DNA of 64,000 nucleotides. Origin: Hahella sp. (GTDB lineage Bacteria > Pseudomonadota > Gammaproteobacteria > Pseudomonadales > Oleiphilaceae). Every line of letters starts with the position of its first letter. Position 1 is the stretch's first letter. The DNA is taken from NCBI GenBank assembly GCA_028280065.1, contig JANQMN010000124.1:56707-120706 (forward strand). The letters run 5' to 3'. Shown one piece after another: positions 16,933 through 25,357 of this stretch. Under the pieces are notes generated by a model, which was not told the DNA's origin, made no database searches, and saw nothing but the letters and a program-made list of their open reading frames with translations. Made by a program: the position numbers and the translations under genes.

Positions 16933-18816
16933 ATGCTTGATTACATCCTCTCACGGCAACTGCGAAATGTCCTCTTCACCGTATTAATTATTGCAACGCT
17001 GATACCGGCGATGGTGCTGTCTGTTTATTTCGTTATTCGCATAGACGCCTTTAAACGCGCGGATTTAAACGAGCAGTTGGCTTTGAGGTCAGCGAGGTTG
17101 GTCGATCTTCTCGAGCATCATTTGGAGGTCTTTAACGTCAAGTTGGAAGTATTGGCAGATAATCCCGATATCGAGTATCGAACGCGGAGTGATCTATTTC
17201 ATAATTCATTGAACTTACTCATTGATTTTCAGAAGCAGAATCCGTTGGCATTTTCCGTTCATCTGCTGGATCTTGATTTGCAGTTGTTGGAAGCAGCGCC
17301 GCCCATTGCGACCATTTACGAACTACCGCCAATGACCGCGCCCCTGGAAGAAATATTTGATCCTCTTAATCAGCTTGCCCGAAATTACTATGTGCACGGC
17401 CAATTCCCCCAGTTTCTGGATGAATCCTATCTGCTGGCTTATTCCGATGGCCGCAAACCGACAAGTGCGGAAACTCTCTTTGTTATTGCGCCAATTTATA
17501 TTGTGCCATCGCGGGCGAGGCTCGAAACTATCCTCAACGGCTATATGCTCTCGGTCGTGACCCTGGAATCCATTCAGGCGTTATTTGATTCCGCGGTAGA
17601 ACCTCAGACTATCGTGGAAATTCTCCGGGATGGAAAACTCGTGGGTCCGCCACCAACCTTTGCTGATGAAGAGTATGTCAGCAGTACTGCGGACTTTACC
17701 TTCGGCGAATTAGATTACCAATTCCGGCTGTCGATTCCATCGTCTGCCGGCTTGGCTGCAATCCGGGAAGAGCGCCAACTGCTGGGATTGATCATCGTAT
17801 GTTCCGCCATTGTGACGATGCTACTGAGTTATTATCTGGCCCGGCTGTTTATCAAACCCATCTCGAAGCTGGATAAGGTTGTCAGCGGCTATGCCGACGG
17901 ACAATATGATCAGCCCCCCGCGAAGCTGTCTTTTCAAGAATTGCAGCAGATCGCCAGTGTATTGAATGCCATGGGAATGAGAATCCTGGAAGAACAACAA
18001 ACTTTGGAACAGCGGGTCGAACAACGCACTCGCGAGTTAAAAACAGCGCAACAGCAGCTAGTCGTGGCGGAAAAAATGGCGCTGTTAGGGCAGCTTGTTG
18101 CAGGAATAGCCCATGAGATCAACACGCCCATCGGCGTGGCCTTGACTGGCGTAACCTTTCAGGCGCAACAATTAAAATCAATAAGTGACAAGGTCGGCGA
18201 TAATAAAATTCGCAAGAGTGAGCTGTTGGAAGGCATTAGCAGCATGAATGAAATGGGCGACTTGGTGCAGGTCAATCTGGAGCGTGCTTCCCATCTTATC
18301 AACAATTTTAAACAGGTTGCCGCAGATCAACAGGTACATGAACAACGGCGCATCTGCTTGGCAGAATACTTGCGAGAAATTCTCCATAGCTTACACCCGC
18401 AGTTAAAAAAGAAAAAAGTGAAGACCCAGGTGCTTGGTGAAGAAACTCTGGAAGTTGTCACTTTTCCTGGCGTTTTTGCTCATATGCTGTCGAATCTGGT
18501 GATGAACTCCGTTCAACATGGCTTTGTTGATCGCGGTGATGATTGCCAAATTGAGCTGGAGTTTGTCCGGAACGACGAGACGATTGAGCTACACTATCGG
18601 GACAGCGGCTGCGGAATGACTGAGGAGCAGCGTTTGCAGGTGTTTGATCCTTTCTACACGACTAAACGCGGTCAAGGCGGTACAGGTCTTGGAATGCATA
18701 TAGTCTTTAATCAGGTTGCCCAGGTGCTACGTGGCACTATCCACTGTTTGGAAGCCGAAGTGGGGGTACATTTTTTAATTAAGTTTCCGTTTAACGCAGA
18801 CAAATCCGCGCTTTAG
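16933..18816 (+). CDS. Membrane sensor histidine kinase (second of the island)
   Basis: This 627-residue kinase has a large periplasmic sensor (about 37-280, Cache-like in length) between transmembrane helices at 12-36 and 281-302. A HAMP region (303-355) and coiled coil (350-385) follow. The phosphoacceptor region is A-H394-E-I-N-T-P-I-G. The ATPase domain has an N box near N521/N525, G1 D-S-G-C-G-M, F box F-D-P-F-Y-T-T and G2 G-G-T-G-L-G-M. The catalytic half closely resembles the first kinase of the operon, so the two are paralogues. It starts 36 bases after the solute-binding protein, whose ligand-bound form is its plausible input. A decayed copy of this ATPase domain lies downstream. Confidence 0.9.
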   Translation: MLDYILSRQLRNVLFTVLIIATLIPAMVLSVYFVIRIDAFKRADLNEQLALRSARLVDLLEHHLEVFNVKLEVLADNPDIEYRTRSDLFHNSLNLLIDFQKQNPLAFSVHLLDLDLQLLEAAPPIATIYELPPMTAPLEEIFDPLNQLARNYYVHGQFPQFLDESYLLAYSDGRKPTSAETLFVIAPIYIVPSRARLETILNGYMLSVVTLESIQALFDSAVEPQTIVEILRDGKLVGPPPTFADEEYVSSTADFTFGELDYQFRLSIPSSAGLAAIREERQLLGLIIVCSAIVTMLLSYYLARLFIKPISKLDKVVSGYADGQYDQPPAKLSFQELQQIASVLNAMGMRILEEQQTLEQRVEQRTRELKTAQQQLVVAEKMALLGQLVAGIAHEINTPIGVALTGVTFQAQQLKSISDKVGDNKIRKSELLEGISSMNEMGDLVQVNLERASHLINNFKQVAADQQVHEQRRICLAEYLREILHSLHPQLKKKKVKTQVLGEETLEVVTFPGVFAHMLSNLVMNSVQHGFVDRGDDCQIELEFVRNDETIELHYRDSGCGMTEEQRLQVFDPFYTTKRGQGGTGLGMHIVFNQVAQVLRGTIHCLEAEVGVHFLIKFPFNADKSAL

Positions 18817-18873
18817 TTTCTTTTTGAACAATGGGCTTAATAAGTCGCTAACTTTTTATTCTGGGACGGTGAT

Positions 18874-18951
18874 TTAGCCATCGGCTGTTGAGTTTACACT
18901 TTCCTTGGTAGATTCTGATTGCTTAGGTAGTTGAATACCAAGATTTTGCGC
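18874..18951 (-). pseudogene. Remnant of the 3' end of a second CNNM/CorC-family gene
   Basis: The minus strand encodes A-Q-N-L-G-I-Q-L-P-K-Q-S-E-S-T ... N-S-T-A-D-G and a stop. The intact CNNM gene at 22180-23289 ends A-Q-N-L-G-I-Q-L-P-E-A-A-E-S-P ... K-S-T-S-A-G-D and a stop. By hand, the DNA aligns without gaps over about 65 bases (18887-18951 with 22196-22260) at roughly 70% identity, including an exact TGAATACCAAGATTTTG. The remnant keeps the native stop but is cut off upstream at about 18951, where kinase-like sequence begins. Confidence 0.8.
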
Positions 18952-19068
18952 ACATGCTTTCTAGCCTGATCATGAACGCCCTCAAGCATGGTTTCGTGAA
19001 TCAGGACGACGACTGTCAAATGCATTAGGGGTCGTCCAGGACGAACCCACCATTGAGCTACATTAGCC
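18948..19068 (+). pseudogene. Remnant of a histidine kinase ATPase domain
   Basis: Translation gives A-H-M-L-S-S-L-I-M-N-A-L-K-H-G-F-V, then D-D-D-C-Q and an in-frame stop. The intact kinase at 16933-18816 has A-H-M-L-S-N-L-V-M-N-S-V-Q-H-G-F-V and G-D-D-C-Q at residues 516-539. DNA similarity continues past the stop to ATTGAGCTACAT (19050-19061 against 18586-18597), now out of frame. Only the N-box region survives; there is no start, phosphoacceptor or G2 box. It comes from a paralogue rather than a recent copy, since many codons differ at synonymous sites. Confidence 0.82.
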
Positions 19069-19505
19069 TGGCCAGCCGCGTCCTAAACTCAGAGTAAACC
19101 TCGCTCTTTTTCATGGTTTCTTCGTCGGTTTGCCGCACCACCCCAGGAACAAGCTCCGAGACAAAGTAACGCCGGGTAAAAGGAAACCGCATCAAGGAGA
19201 GCACCGAATTAACAAGACATCAAATCTCCAACTGAACGACGAGCTGCCATGACCGGTTATTGCTCCTGCCAAACCGCATATATGCCATCCATGGCAATAA
19301 CTTGACCAACACAAACTCCAAAACCTGGCAGCGAAAAAGTGTCATTGGGCGAAAAATGATGCGTTTTTTGCCCACCTGTATATCGACTTTGGTTGGAAAA
19401 GGCCTTTAAAGTTTCCTATCCTTCGAAACCCTCAGCAGTAGCCGCAGGTTATTTGAGCGTTACATGGTTTGAACATAAACTTCGGTAACAAAATCGGAGG
19501 ATAAC

Positions 19506-19667
19506 GTGAAACATTATGTACCCGATCCAAGTATGACGGATTTGATCATTCCACTGACTAATACATCGAGGCCGATCTTTGATGCCGAACGGATGGTGTA
19601 TGGCGGGTTTCGGTCGCTTGTACCTCGCGCCGCTGTACATAAATGCCAAAGAGCGGGTGATCAATAA
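19506..19667 (+). CDS. Small 53-residue ORF coupled to the patatin gene
   Basis: A GTG start at 19506 is preceded by GGAGG with good spacing. The frame runs 53 codons (V-K-H-Y-V-P-D-P-S-M at the start) and its TAA overlaps the ATG of the patatin gene as TAATG. That arrangement suggests a translated, coupled small protein. The peptide has no signal, membrane segment or motif I recognise, and its C-terminus is basic. It could also be the tail of a decayed gene, given the remnants just upstream. Confidence 0.5.
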   Translation: MKHYVPDPSMTDLIIPLTNTSRPIFDAERMVYGGFRSLVPRAAVHKCQRAGDQ

Positions 19668-20512
19668 TGAAATTGGGCATTGCTTTGGGCGGTGGCGGTG
19701 CCAAGGGTCTGGCGCATATTCCCATGCTGGAAGTGATCGATGAGTTTGGATTGCAAGTGCATCAAATTGCCGGCACCAGTATCGGGGCCATTGTTGGTGT
19801 ATTATACGCGTCAGGATATTCGGCTAAGGAGATCCGCTACATTGTGTCGCAGATGACCTACAAGAAAGGTGACGGGTTATTGCGAAGCATCAAAGAAAAG
19901 TACACATTTCGCTGGCTTCAGTACATTGATATTGATTGGCGCGGCAACGCTTTTTTAAAAGCGGATAAATTTATGGCCGATTTGATGTTGGATGTCAAAG
20001 TCTCGGTTATTGAAGATTTACAATGTCAGCTAAAAGTGGTGGCAGCCGATTTCTGGAAGCGTGAGCAAGTTGTATTCGAATGCGGGGATATTCGTCAAGC
20101 CGTTCAGGCCAGTATGGCACTACCAGGTATCTTCGTGCCCATGATCATTGATGACCAGGTTCTAATCGACGGCGGCTCCGTGAACCCGGTTCCTTTTGAT
20201 GTACTGGATGGTTGTGACCTGATAGTGGCGGTTAACGTCATGGGTAACCGCACTGAAAGCGCGGATTTGATCCCGTCGTTTAGCGAAGCAGTGTTCAACA
20301 GCTTTCAAATCATGCAGACGACGATACTCAAGCACAAGCTGCATACGGCGCCGCCGGATATATTTATCGCGCCAGACATTGTTGATATTCAGATGCTCGA
20401 ATTTTACAAGGCCGAAGAGATATTCAAACAGGCTGAACCCGCCAAGGAGTTGTTGCGTAGACAGCTGGACGAATTGTTGCAATTGAAAAGTCGATCCTGG
20501 TGTCCTGACTAA
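19667..20512 (+). CDS. Patatin-like phospholipase (RssA type)
   Basis: This is a 281-residue lipid acyl hydrolase of the bacterial patatin family. The oxyanion-hole glycine loop is G-G-G-G-A-K-G (8-14), the nucleophile elbow G-T-S38-I-G, and the catalytic aspartate sits in I-D168-G-G. The serine-aspartate dyad is therefore complete. There is no signal peptide, so it should act at the cytoplasmic face of the membrane or on soluble acyl lipids. It converges with the cardiolipin synthase gene 17 bases away and overlaps the stop of the 53-residue ORF. The natural substrate is unknown. Confidence 0.9.
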   Translation: MKLGIALGGGGAKGLAHIPMLEVIDEFGLQVHQIAGTSIGAIVGVLYASGYSAKEIRYIVSQMTYKKGDGLLRSIKEKYTFRWLQYIDIDWRGNAFLKADKFMADLMLDVKVSVIEDLQCQLKVVAADFWKREQVVFECGDIRQAVQASMALPGIFVPMIIDDQVLIDGGSVNPVPFDVLDGCDLIVAVNVMGNRTESADLIPSFSEAVFNSFQIMQTTILKHKLHTAPPDIFIAPDIVDIQMLEFYKAEEIFKQAEPAKELLRRQLDELLQLKSRSWCPD

Positions 20513-20529
20513 GGGCACAAGAAAGCCAA

Positions 20530-21948
20530 TCACAAAATTGGGGCAAACAATCGTGCCGTATTTTCCACAAAGCGGGAGTATTCGGAGCGTTGAGACCATT
20601 GATTCTTGTCGATTCTGTCGGAATCCGCGATGTATTGCTTTTGCAGGTCGCGTAATTGGGACGTGAAAGTAATATCCGTGGTGGAAAAACTGACTTCGTA
20701 ATTCAACTCGAAACTGCGGCGGTCGAAATTAGCGGTATCGAGTAAAGACCATTGACCGTCGATGGTGATCGTTTTGGAGTGAAGCAAACCGGGGCGGTAT
20801 TCGTAGATTTCCACACCGGCATCGAGCAGGTCCTGATAGAAACTGCGGCTGGCGGCAGTGACCAACCTGGAATCATTGCGCTGGGGTACAATCAACACAG
20901 TCCGTATGCCTGATCGTGCCAGGCCGCAATATGCGGTAATGCTCGCTTCATCAGGTACGAAATAAGGTGTTGTGATAATCAGTTCGTGTTTGGCAATAAA
21001 TAACGACATGACCGCCAATTGGCGCAATATTCGAAAGTCCAAGGTCGGCCCGGAAGCGAACACCTGAACTTGCGACCGATCATCGTGGGGTTTTGGGATA
21101 GGCGTCATCAGCGTTTCGATCGCTACGTCCTGCTCAAGCAACCAATCTTCGATGAATACGATCTGAAGGTCGTAAACCGACGGTCCGCTAATGCGTGCCA
21201 TAACATCGACCCAGGGTGCAAAGTCGGGTTTAATGCTGAATTCCGCGTCGGCCAGGTTGCGGCTACCCGTCCATCCAATGTGGCCGTCGATAACAATCAG
21301 TTTACGGTGATTGCGGTGATCGATTCGTATATCGAAACCGGACAGCGGAAAAGACGTCACCACGTCAATGCCAGCGTCATCCATTCGTTGCTTAAGCGCG
21401 GAATTCAGGAACTGAGCGGAACCCATCGCGTCGACAAGAACCCTGCATGCAACCCCGCGTTGCCGAGCGCGAATCAACGCATTCGCTACCAGGTTTCCCG
21501 AGTCATCGTTGAGCCAGATATAGAACAGCAAATGACAACTCTGCTGTGCCTGATCGATATCTTCGACGATCTTCAGCATGGTCTGTTTGGGAGCGCTGAA
21601 AAGCTGTAATTGATTGCCCTGCCTTAGTGGAAATGCGCCCTGAAATTCGAAGGCATTTGCTACTTTTGCATAGATATCATGTGGCATGTGTTCGGGGTTC
21701 GAGACGCCAAAAGGGACGGTTTCCATATGGCTACGTACCCTTTCGATAATTGACTTATGTCGTGCCAGGCGGCCCCGGTCTCGCCATACTTCGCCAAACA
21801 GCAAATACAGGGCCATACCGATCAAAGGAATGAGTAACACCACGATCACCCAACCCAGACGCACGGGCGAAGAACTTTTGTTCCGATAAATGATGATGCC
21901 GGTAAACAACAGGCGTAACGCGATATCGAGGAAAAACGGAAAATCCAT
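20530..21948 (-). CDS. cls: Cardiolipin synthase (phospholipase D family)
   Basis: This 472-residue membrane enzyme condenses two phosphatidylglycerol molecules into cardiolipin and glycerol. Two N-terminal transmembrane helices (about 5-22 and 32-51) precede the PLDc_N motif. Two HKD phosphodiesterase motifs follow: H214-R-K-L-I-V-I-D and H390-S-K-T-I-T-I-D, both complete. The length matches ClsA-type enzymes. It converges on the patatin gene. Family assignment is secure; ClsA versus other Cls types was judged by length and membrane helices only. Confidence 0.92.
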   Translation of the reverse strand: MDFPFFLDIALRLLFTGIIIYRNKSSSPVRLGWVIVVLLIPLIGMALYLLFGEVWRDRGRLARHKSIIERVRSHMETVPFGVSNPEHMPHDIYAKVANAFEFQGAFPLRQGNQLQLFSAPKQTMLKIVEDIDQAQQSCHLLFYIWLNDDSGNLVANALIRARQRGVACRVLVDAMGSAQFLNSALKQRMDDAGIDVVTSFPLSGFDIRIDHRNHRKLIVIDGHIGWTGSRNLADAEFSIKPDFAPWVDVMARISGPSVYDLQIVFIEDWLLEQDVAIETLMTPIPKPHDDRSQVQVFASGPTLDFRILRQLAVMSLFIAKHELIITTPYFVPDEASITAYCGLARSGIRTVLIVPQRNDSRLVTAASRSFYQDLLDAGVEIYEYRPGLLHSKTITIDGQWSLLDTANFDRRSFELNYEVSFSTTDITFTSQLRDLQKQYIADSDRIDKNQWSQRSEYSRFVENTARLFAPIL

Positions 21949-22179
21949 GTCAGGTAGTGAGTTGAATCCGTGGACGACAATCGAGAGCTTCGTTTTATCG
22001 CTTATTAATATTATAAAAATCCGCCTGGGTCAATTTGATCGCTGTTTGTTGATAGACCAGTGATAATGCGGCCGTTAAGGCAGTTACAGGGTGACGGCCC
22101 GCCCCTCGAACGCTTGTCAGGTTTGGACTGGTTTGCATAGTGCCTGGTTCTTACTCCCTTCCCACGGCACAGGTTCAAG

Positions 22180-23289
22180 TCAATCGCCTGCTGAGGTTGA
22201 CTTCGCACTCTCTATCGGAGATTCTGCAGCTTCCGGAAGCTGAATACCAAGATTTTGTGCGCGATGCTGCCAGTTTTCCCGGGCTAGTTTTTGCAAATCA
22301 GCGACATGGTCTGTTTCATCAACTATTTCTACACCGATTAGTGTTTCGACAACGTCTTCCATCGCGACCACGCCACTGACGGAACCGAAGTCGTCAACGA
22401 CGACGGCGATTTGTTCCCGTTGGGTCAGGAATTTTTCAAACAGCTCCGGCATGGGCAGTAGCCGTTGGATCAATAGAATCGGCCGCAGGTAATCGCTGAT
22501 GGGCTGGTCTCCCTTGCCATCAATCATCGCGGCCATGACGTCGCGTTTCAGGATAAAACCGGTGATATTGTCCGGATTATCCTGATACAAGGGAATTCGA
22601 GAAAATCGTACTTCCTTGGTCTCTTGCAAAAAGTCTCTGATGCTCATCGATTGCTCGGCGGTGACCATGACCGATTTGGGGCTCATGATATCCTTTGCCT
22701 GCACCTGTTCGAATTTCATGAGGTTTTTAATCACCATGTTTTCAGTTTCCTGAAATATCCCTTGGTTATGCGCGGCATCCGCCATGGCGATAAACTCTTC
22801 GCGGGTAACGGTGCTGACATGGGCATCTTTGCCGATTAGATGAGTAGTTAGCTGCAATAACCATAAAATCCCGCTCCACTTGAGTGGGAAAAGAATCAAC
22901 TGGAGTAAGCGTGTGGCGGCGCCCGCCAGATAAGGCCAATAGGTTGCGCCGATAGTTTTGGGAATGATCTCCGAAACCACCAGGATCAGCACCGTCATAA
23001 CTGCCGAAACGATACCCACGACATTGGTGCCATCCCCGAAAGCCTGCTCTGCGGTAGCGCCGACACCAATTGCACCCACTGTGTGTGCGATGGTGTTGAG
23101 CGTCAGGATGGCGATCAGGGGTTTATCGATATCCTGCTTGAACTTGTCGAGCGCTTTCGCCCAGACTTTGCCCTCCTGTAATTGAATGTTCAGATAGGTT
23201 GGGGTGATGCTAAGTAATACCGCCTCCAAGATGGAGCAAAGGAATGAAACGGTAATGGACAACAAAGCAAAGGTCAGCAATAAAAACAT
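22180..23289 (-). CDS. CNNM/CorC (HlyC-type) membrane protein with CBS pair
   Basis: This 369-residue protein has an N-terminal DUF21/CNNM transmembrane domain (about 1-170) with the conserved S-E-I-I-P-K-T motif. A CBS pair (about 195-320) follows, with A-K-D-I-M-S-P, F-S-R-I-P-L-Y and V-V-D-D-F-G-S-V-S-G-V-V. Relatives handle magnesium or cobalt efflux, or sodium-dependent Mg2+ extrusion; some lack the C-terminal CorC_HlyC domain, as here. The last 25 residues match a gene remnant at 18874-18951, showing that a second copy once existed. The substrate is not proven. Confidence 0.88.
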   Translation of the reverse strand: MFLLLTFALLSITVSFLCSILEAVLLSITPTYLNIQLQEGKVWAKALDKFKQDIDKPLIAILTLNTIAHTVGAIGVGATAEQAFGDGTNVVGIVSAVMTVLILVVSEIIPKTIGATYWPYLAGAATRLLQLILFPLKWSGILWLLQLTTHLIGKDAHVSTVTREEFIAMADAAHNQGIFQETENMVIKNLMKFEQVQAKDIMSPKSVMVTAEQSMSIRDFLQETKEVRFSRIPLYQDNPDNITGFILKRDVMAAMIDGKGDQPISDYLRPILLIQRLLPMPELFEKFLTQREQIAVVVDDFGSVSGVVAMEDVVETLIGVEIVDETDHVADLQKLARENWQHRAQNLGIQLPEAAESPIESAKSTSAGD

Positions 23290-23328
23290 AGAATATTCTT
23301 TTCGTCGGTCCTTGGGTGTACCTCTATT

Positions 23329-23802
23329 TCAGAGGTGGCCTATTTCTTCGCGTAATCTGGTTCGAACGTTGGTCAGCACTTTGCCATAAGTGTTTTCGCC
23401 CCTGCGGTCACGGCCGCAGCCCCAAAAGTAATCGTAACTGCTGTTTTCGACAAGTTTGCGTTCTCCCGTGTCCAACAAGGCTTCCGTCAGAACCGGATAG
23501 GTTTTACAGCGGGTGTAGAGCGCCCGGGTCATAACGATCTCACGAATCTTGCGCCAGTCCTTGCGGAAACTCTTGTGGCGTTTTCTACCGCGCTTGCGTG
23601 CCTGGGTGGGGGAATTCGCTGTTCTCACCCGTTCCTGGTAGTCCCCGTCGGTGAATTTCATCGTCTGGTAGTAGTGTTCCACGGTTGGCCAGAATTTATC
23701 GTCCAGTTCGAAGCTGTAGTCGGCAAAAGTACCGAAATTTTCGTTGGGATCAGAACGGGAGAAGAAAATCACATCATCCGGTAGTTCTGGTGTGAATATC
23801 AT
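23329..23802 (-). CDS. NADAR-domain protein (YbiA-like)
   Basis: This is a 157-residue NADAR-family protein. Diagnostic segments are F-S-R-S-D-P-N-E-N-F-G near the N-terminus, W-P-T-V-E-H-Y-Y-Q-T-M-K-F, and Y-D-Y-F-W-G-C-G-R-D-R-R-G-E-N-T-Y-G-K-V-L near the end. Known members include the riboflavin-intermediate N-glycosidase YbiA and enzymes that remove ADP-ribose from guanine in DNA. The frame extends to 23844, but ATG at 23802 begins the conserved domain and overlaps the TGA of the upstream MBL gene (ATGA), so I chose it. The coupling suggests a joint role in nucleotide or RNA metabolism. Confidence 0.85.
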   Translation of the reverse strand: MIFTPELPDDVIFFSRSDPNENFGTFADYSFELDDKFWPTVEHYYQTMKFTDGDYQERVRTANSPTQARKRGRKRHKSFRKDWRKIREIVMTRALYTRCKTYPVLTEALLDTGERKLVENSSYDYFWGCGRDRRGENTYGKVLTNVRTRLREEIGHL

Positions 23803-25196
23803 ATTGTCACAGTGTCCAAGTAGTCGGGAACGTTTACCTGCCAACCTAATTGATCCTGAATCTTTAAGCGCAGTGCGTCTGCTGATACAGGTTCGCCATG
23901 ATTGACGAATGTCATTTTTGGCGGTTTCGTAAAGTTAGCCAGCCAATCCAGGATTTCACTGTAGTCCGCATGGGCGGACAGCGCGTCTAAATTATGAATG
24001 GTCGCTCTCACTGGAAAGTACTGGCCATGAATCTTAACCTTTCCTGCGCCATTCACCAAGGCGTCCCCACGAGTTCCTACTGCCTGAAATCCGGCAAACA
24101 CAATGCTGTTGCGGTGGTCAGGCAGGAGGGTTTTCAGATGATGCAGAACCCGGCCACCACTGGCCATGCCGCTGGCCGAGATGATGACGCAGGGAAATTT
24201 CTTGCGGTTGAGTTCGATCGATTCTTCCACCTTGCGGACAAAATGGGTATCTGCATCGAACAGTTCGCACTGTTCATGGGTTAATTTATGCAGGTGGTGA
24301 TATTGGCAAAAAATTTCAGTCGCCTTGATTGCCATCGGGCTGTTTAAGAAAACCGGTAGGTTCGGGATGCGTTTTTCTTGTTTGAGTCGTTGAATTAAAT
24401 ACAGCACCGCCTGGGCGCGGCCTACCGCAAACGCCGGTATCAGAACAATGCCCCCGCGTTGCGCCGTACCGGAAATGATTTTCGCCAGAACCTCCAGGAA
24501 GTCGACTTCCTCATGCAAGCGGTCGCCATAGGTGGACTCAATCAGCAGATAATCCGCCTCCTCGATAGGATGCGGCGGATACATGATCAAATCGTCGGGC
24601 CGGCCCAAGTCGCCGGAGGCGACGATTCGGCCGGCACTGGTTTCGATGATTGCACAGCTGGCGCCGAGTATATGTCCGGCCGGCGTCAGGGATGCCGTGA
24701 CACCCTGGATTGGCTGAAACCGATCTCCAAAAGTAACGGCTTCGAAGAGTTTCAGGGATTCCCAGGCATCTTCCTCGGTGTACAAAGGCAGGGCCGGTTT
24801 GTGTTTGGAGAATCCCCGCTTGTTGGCGTAGCGGGCGTCCTCTTCCTGCAGATAGCCGGAATCCGGGAGGAGGACTTTGGCAAGCGCCAAAGTGGCGCTA
24901 CTGCAATACACCTTGCCGCGAAAACCCTGTTTAAACAGGGCGGGAATATAGCCGCTGTGATCCAAATGGGCGTGCGTCAGCAACACCGATTTTAAGTCCT
25001 TTGGCGCAACCGGCAGGCGTTTCCAGTTTCGTTGGCGTAGATTTTTTATGCCCTGGTACAATCCGCAATCCAATAACCAAGATCCCTGGTCAGACGTCAC
25101 CAGGGTTTTCGAGCCGGTTACAGTGCCGGCAGCGCCGAGAAATTGCAGTTGCAGTGTAGATGTTCGGTTCATTGTCCGGGTCGTCAGATTGTTCAT
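23799..25196 (-). CDS. MBL-fold/beta-CASP RNA-processing hydrolase
   Basis: This 465-residue zinc-dependent hydrolase has the metallo-beta-lactamase motif H-A-H-L-D-H (75-80), motif 3 P-A-G-H-I-L-G-A and the aspartate motif S-G-D-L-G-R-P. A beta-CASP insert follows, and the C-terminal RMMBL part contains S-A-H-A-D-Y-S. The layout matches archaeal and bacterial CPSF/Ysh1-like exonucleases or endonucleases acting on RNA. The first Met is used; Met9 is an alternative. Its stop overlaps the NADAR gene start, and it is divergent from the thymidine phosphorylase-family gene. Confidence 0.9.
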   Translation of the reverse strand: MNNLTTRTMNRTSTLQLQFLGAAGTVTGSKTLVTSDQGSWLLDCGLYQGIKNLRQRNWKRLPVAPKDLKSVLLTHAHLDHSGYIPALFKQGFRGKVYCSSATLALAKVLLPDSGYLQEEDARYANKRGFSKHKPALPLYTEEDAWESLKLFEAVTFGDRFQPIQGVTASLTPAGHILGASCAIIETSAGRIVASGDLGRPDDLIMYPPHPIEEADYLLIESTYGDRLHEEVDFLEVLAKIISGTAQRGGIVLIPAFAVGRAQAVLYLIQRLKQEKRIPNLPVFLNSPMAIKATEIFCQYHHLHKLTHEQCELFDADTHFVRKVEESIELNRKKFPCVIISASGMASGGRVLHHLKTLLPDHRNSIVFAGFQAVGTRGDALVNGAGKVKIHGQYFPVRATIHNLDALSAHADYSEILDWLANFTKPPKMTFVNHGEPVSADALRLKIQDQLGWQVNVPDYLDTVTI

Positions 25197-25357
25197 CTCA
25201 AGACTACTCTAAGCCTGCAGAATTCGCACGGTTTGATTTATCGCAATCCAGGCAATCACTTCCCTCGTCAATGCTTGCCGCCGGATTTGTTTGGGGCGTA
25301 GTCTACCCTTACGAAACCAACTTTTCTCGTATCACTAGCCGACTCGTAAAACGCAAC

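Larger units (their letters stand above)
18817..19505. other. Gene-poor stretch containing gene remnants
   Basis: No intact gene is seen in these 690 bases. 18874-18951 matches the 3' end of a CNNM/CorC gene, and 18948-19068 matches part of a histidine kinase ATPase domain; both are listed separately. I recognise nothing in 19069-19505 and see no strong repeats there. The stretch reads as decaying duplicated DNA. Confidence 0.6.

Noticed and set aside
19449..19664. A 71-codon minus-strand frame upstream of the patatin
   Set aside because: It lacks a ribosome site and overlaps the better-supported coupled plus-strand ORF.
25160..25357. N-terminal extension of the thymidine phosphorylase-family frame
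   Set aside because: It overlaps the divergent MBL gene, has no family similarity, and the conserved N-terminus begins at 25358.
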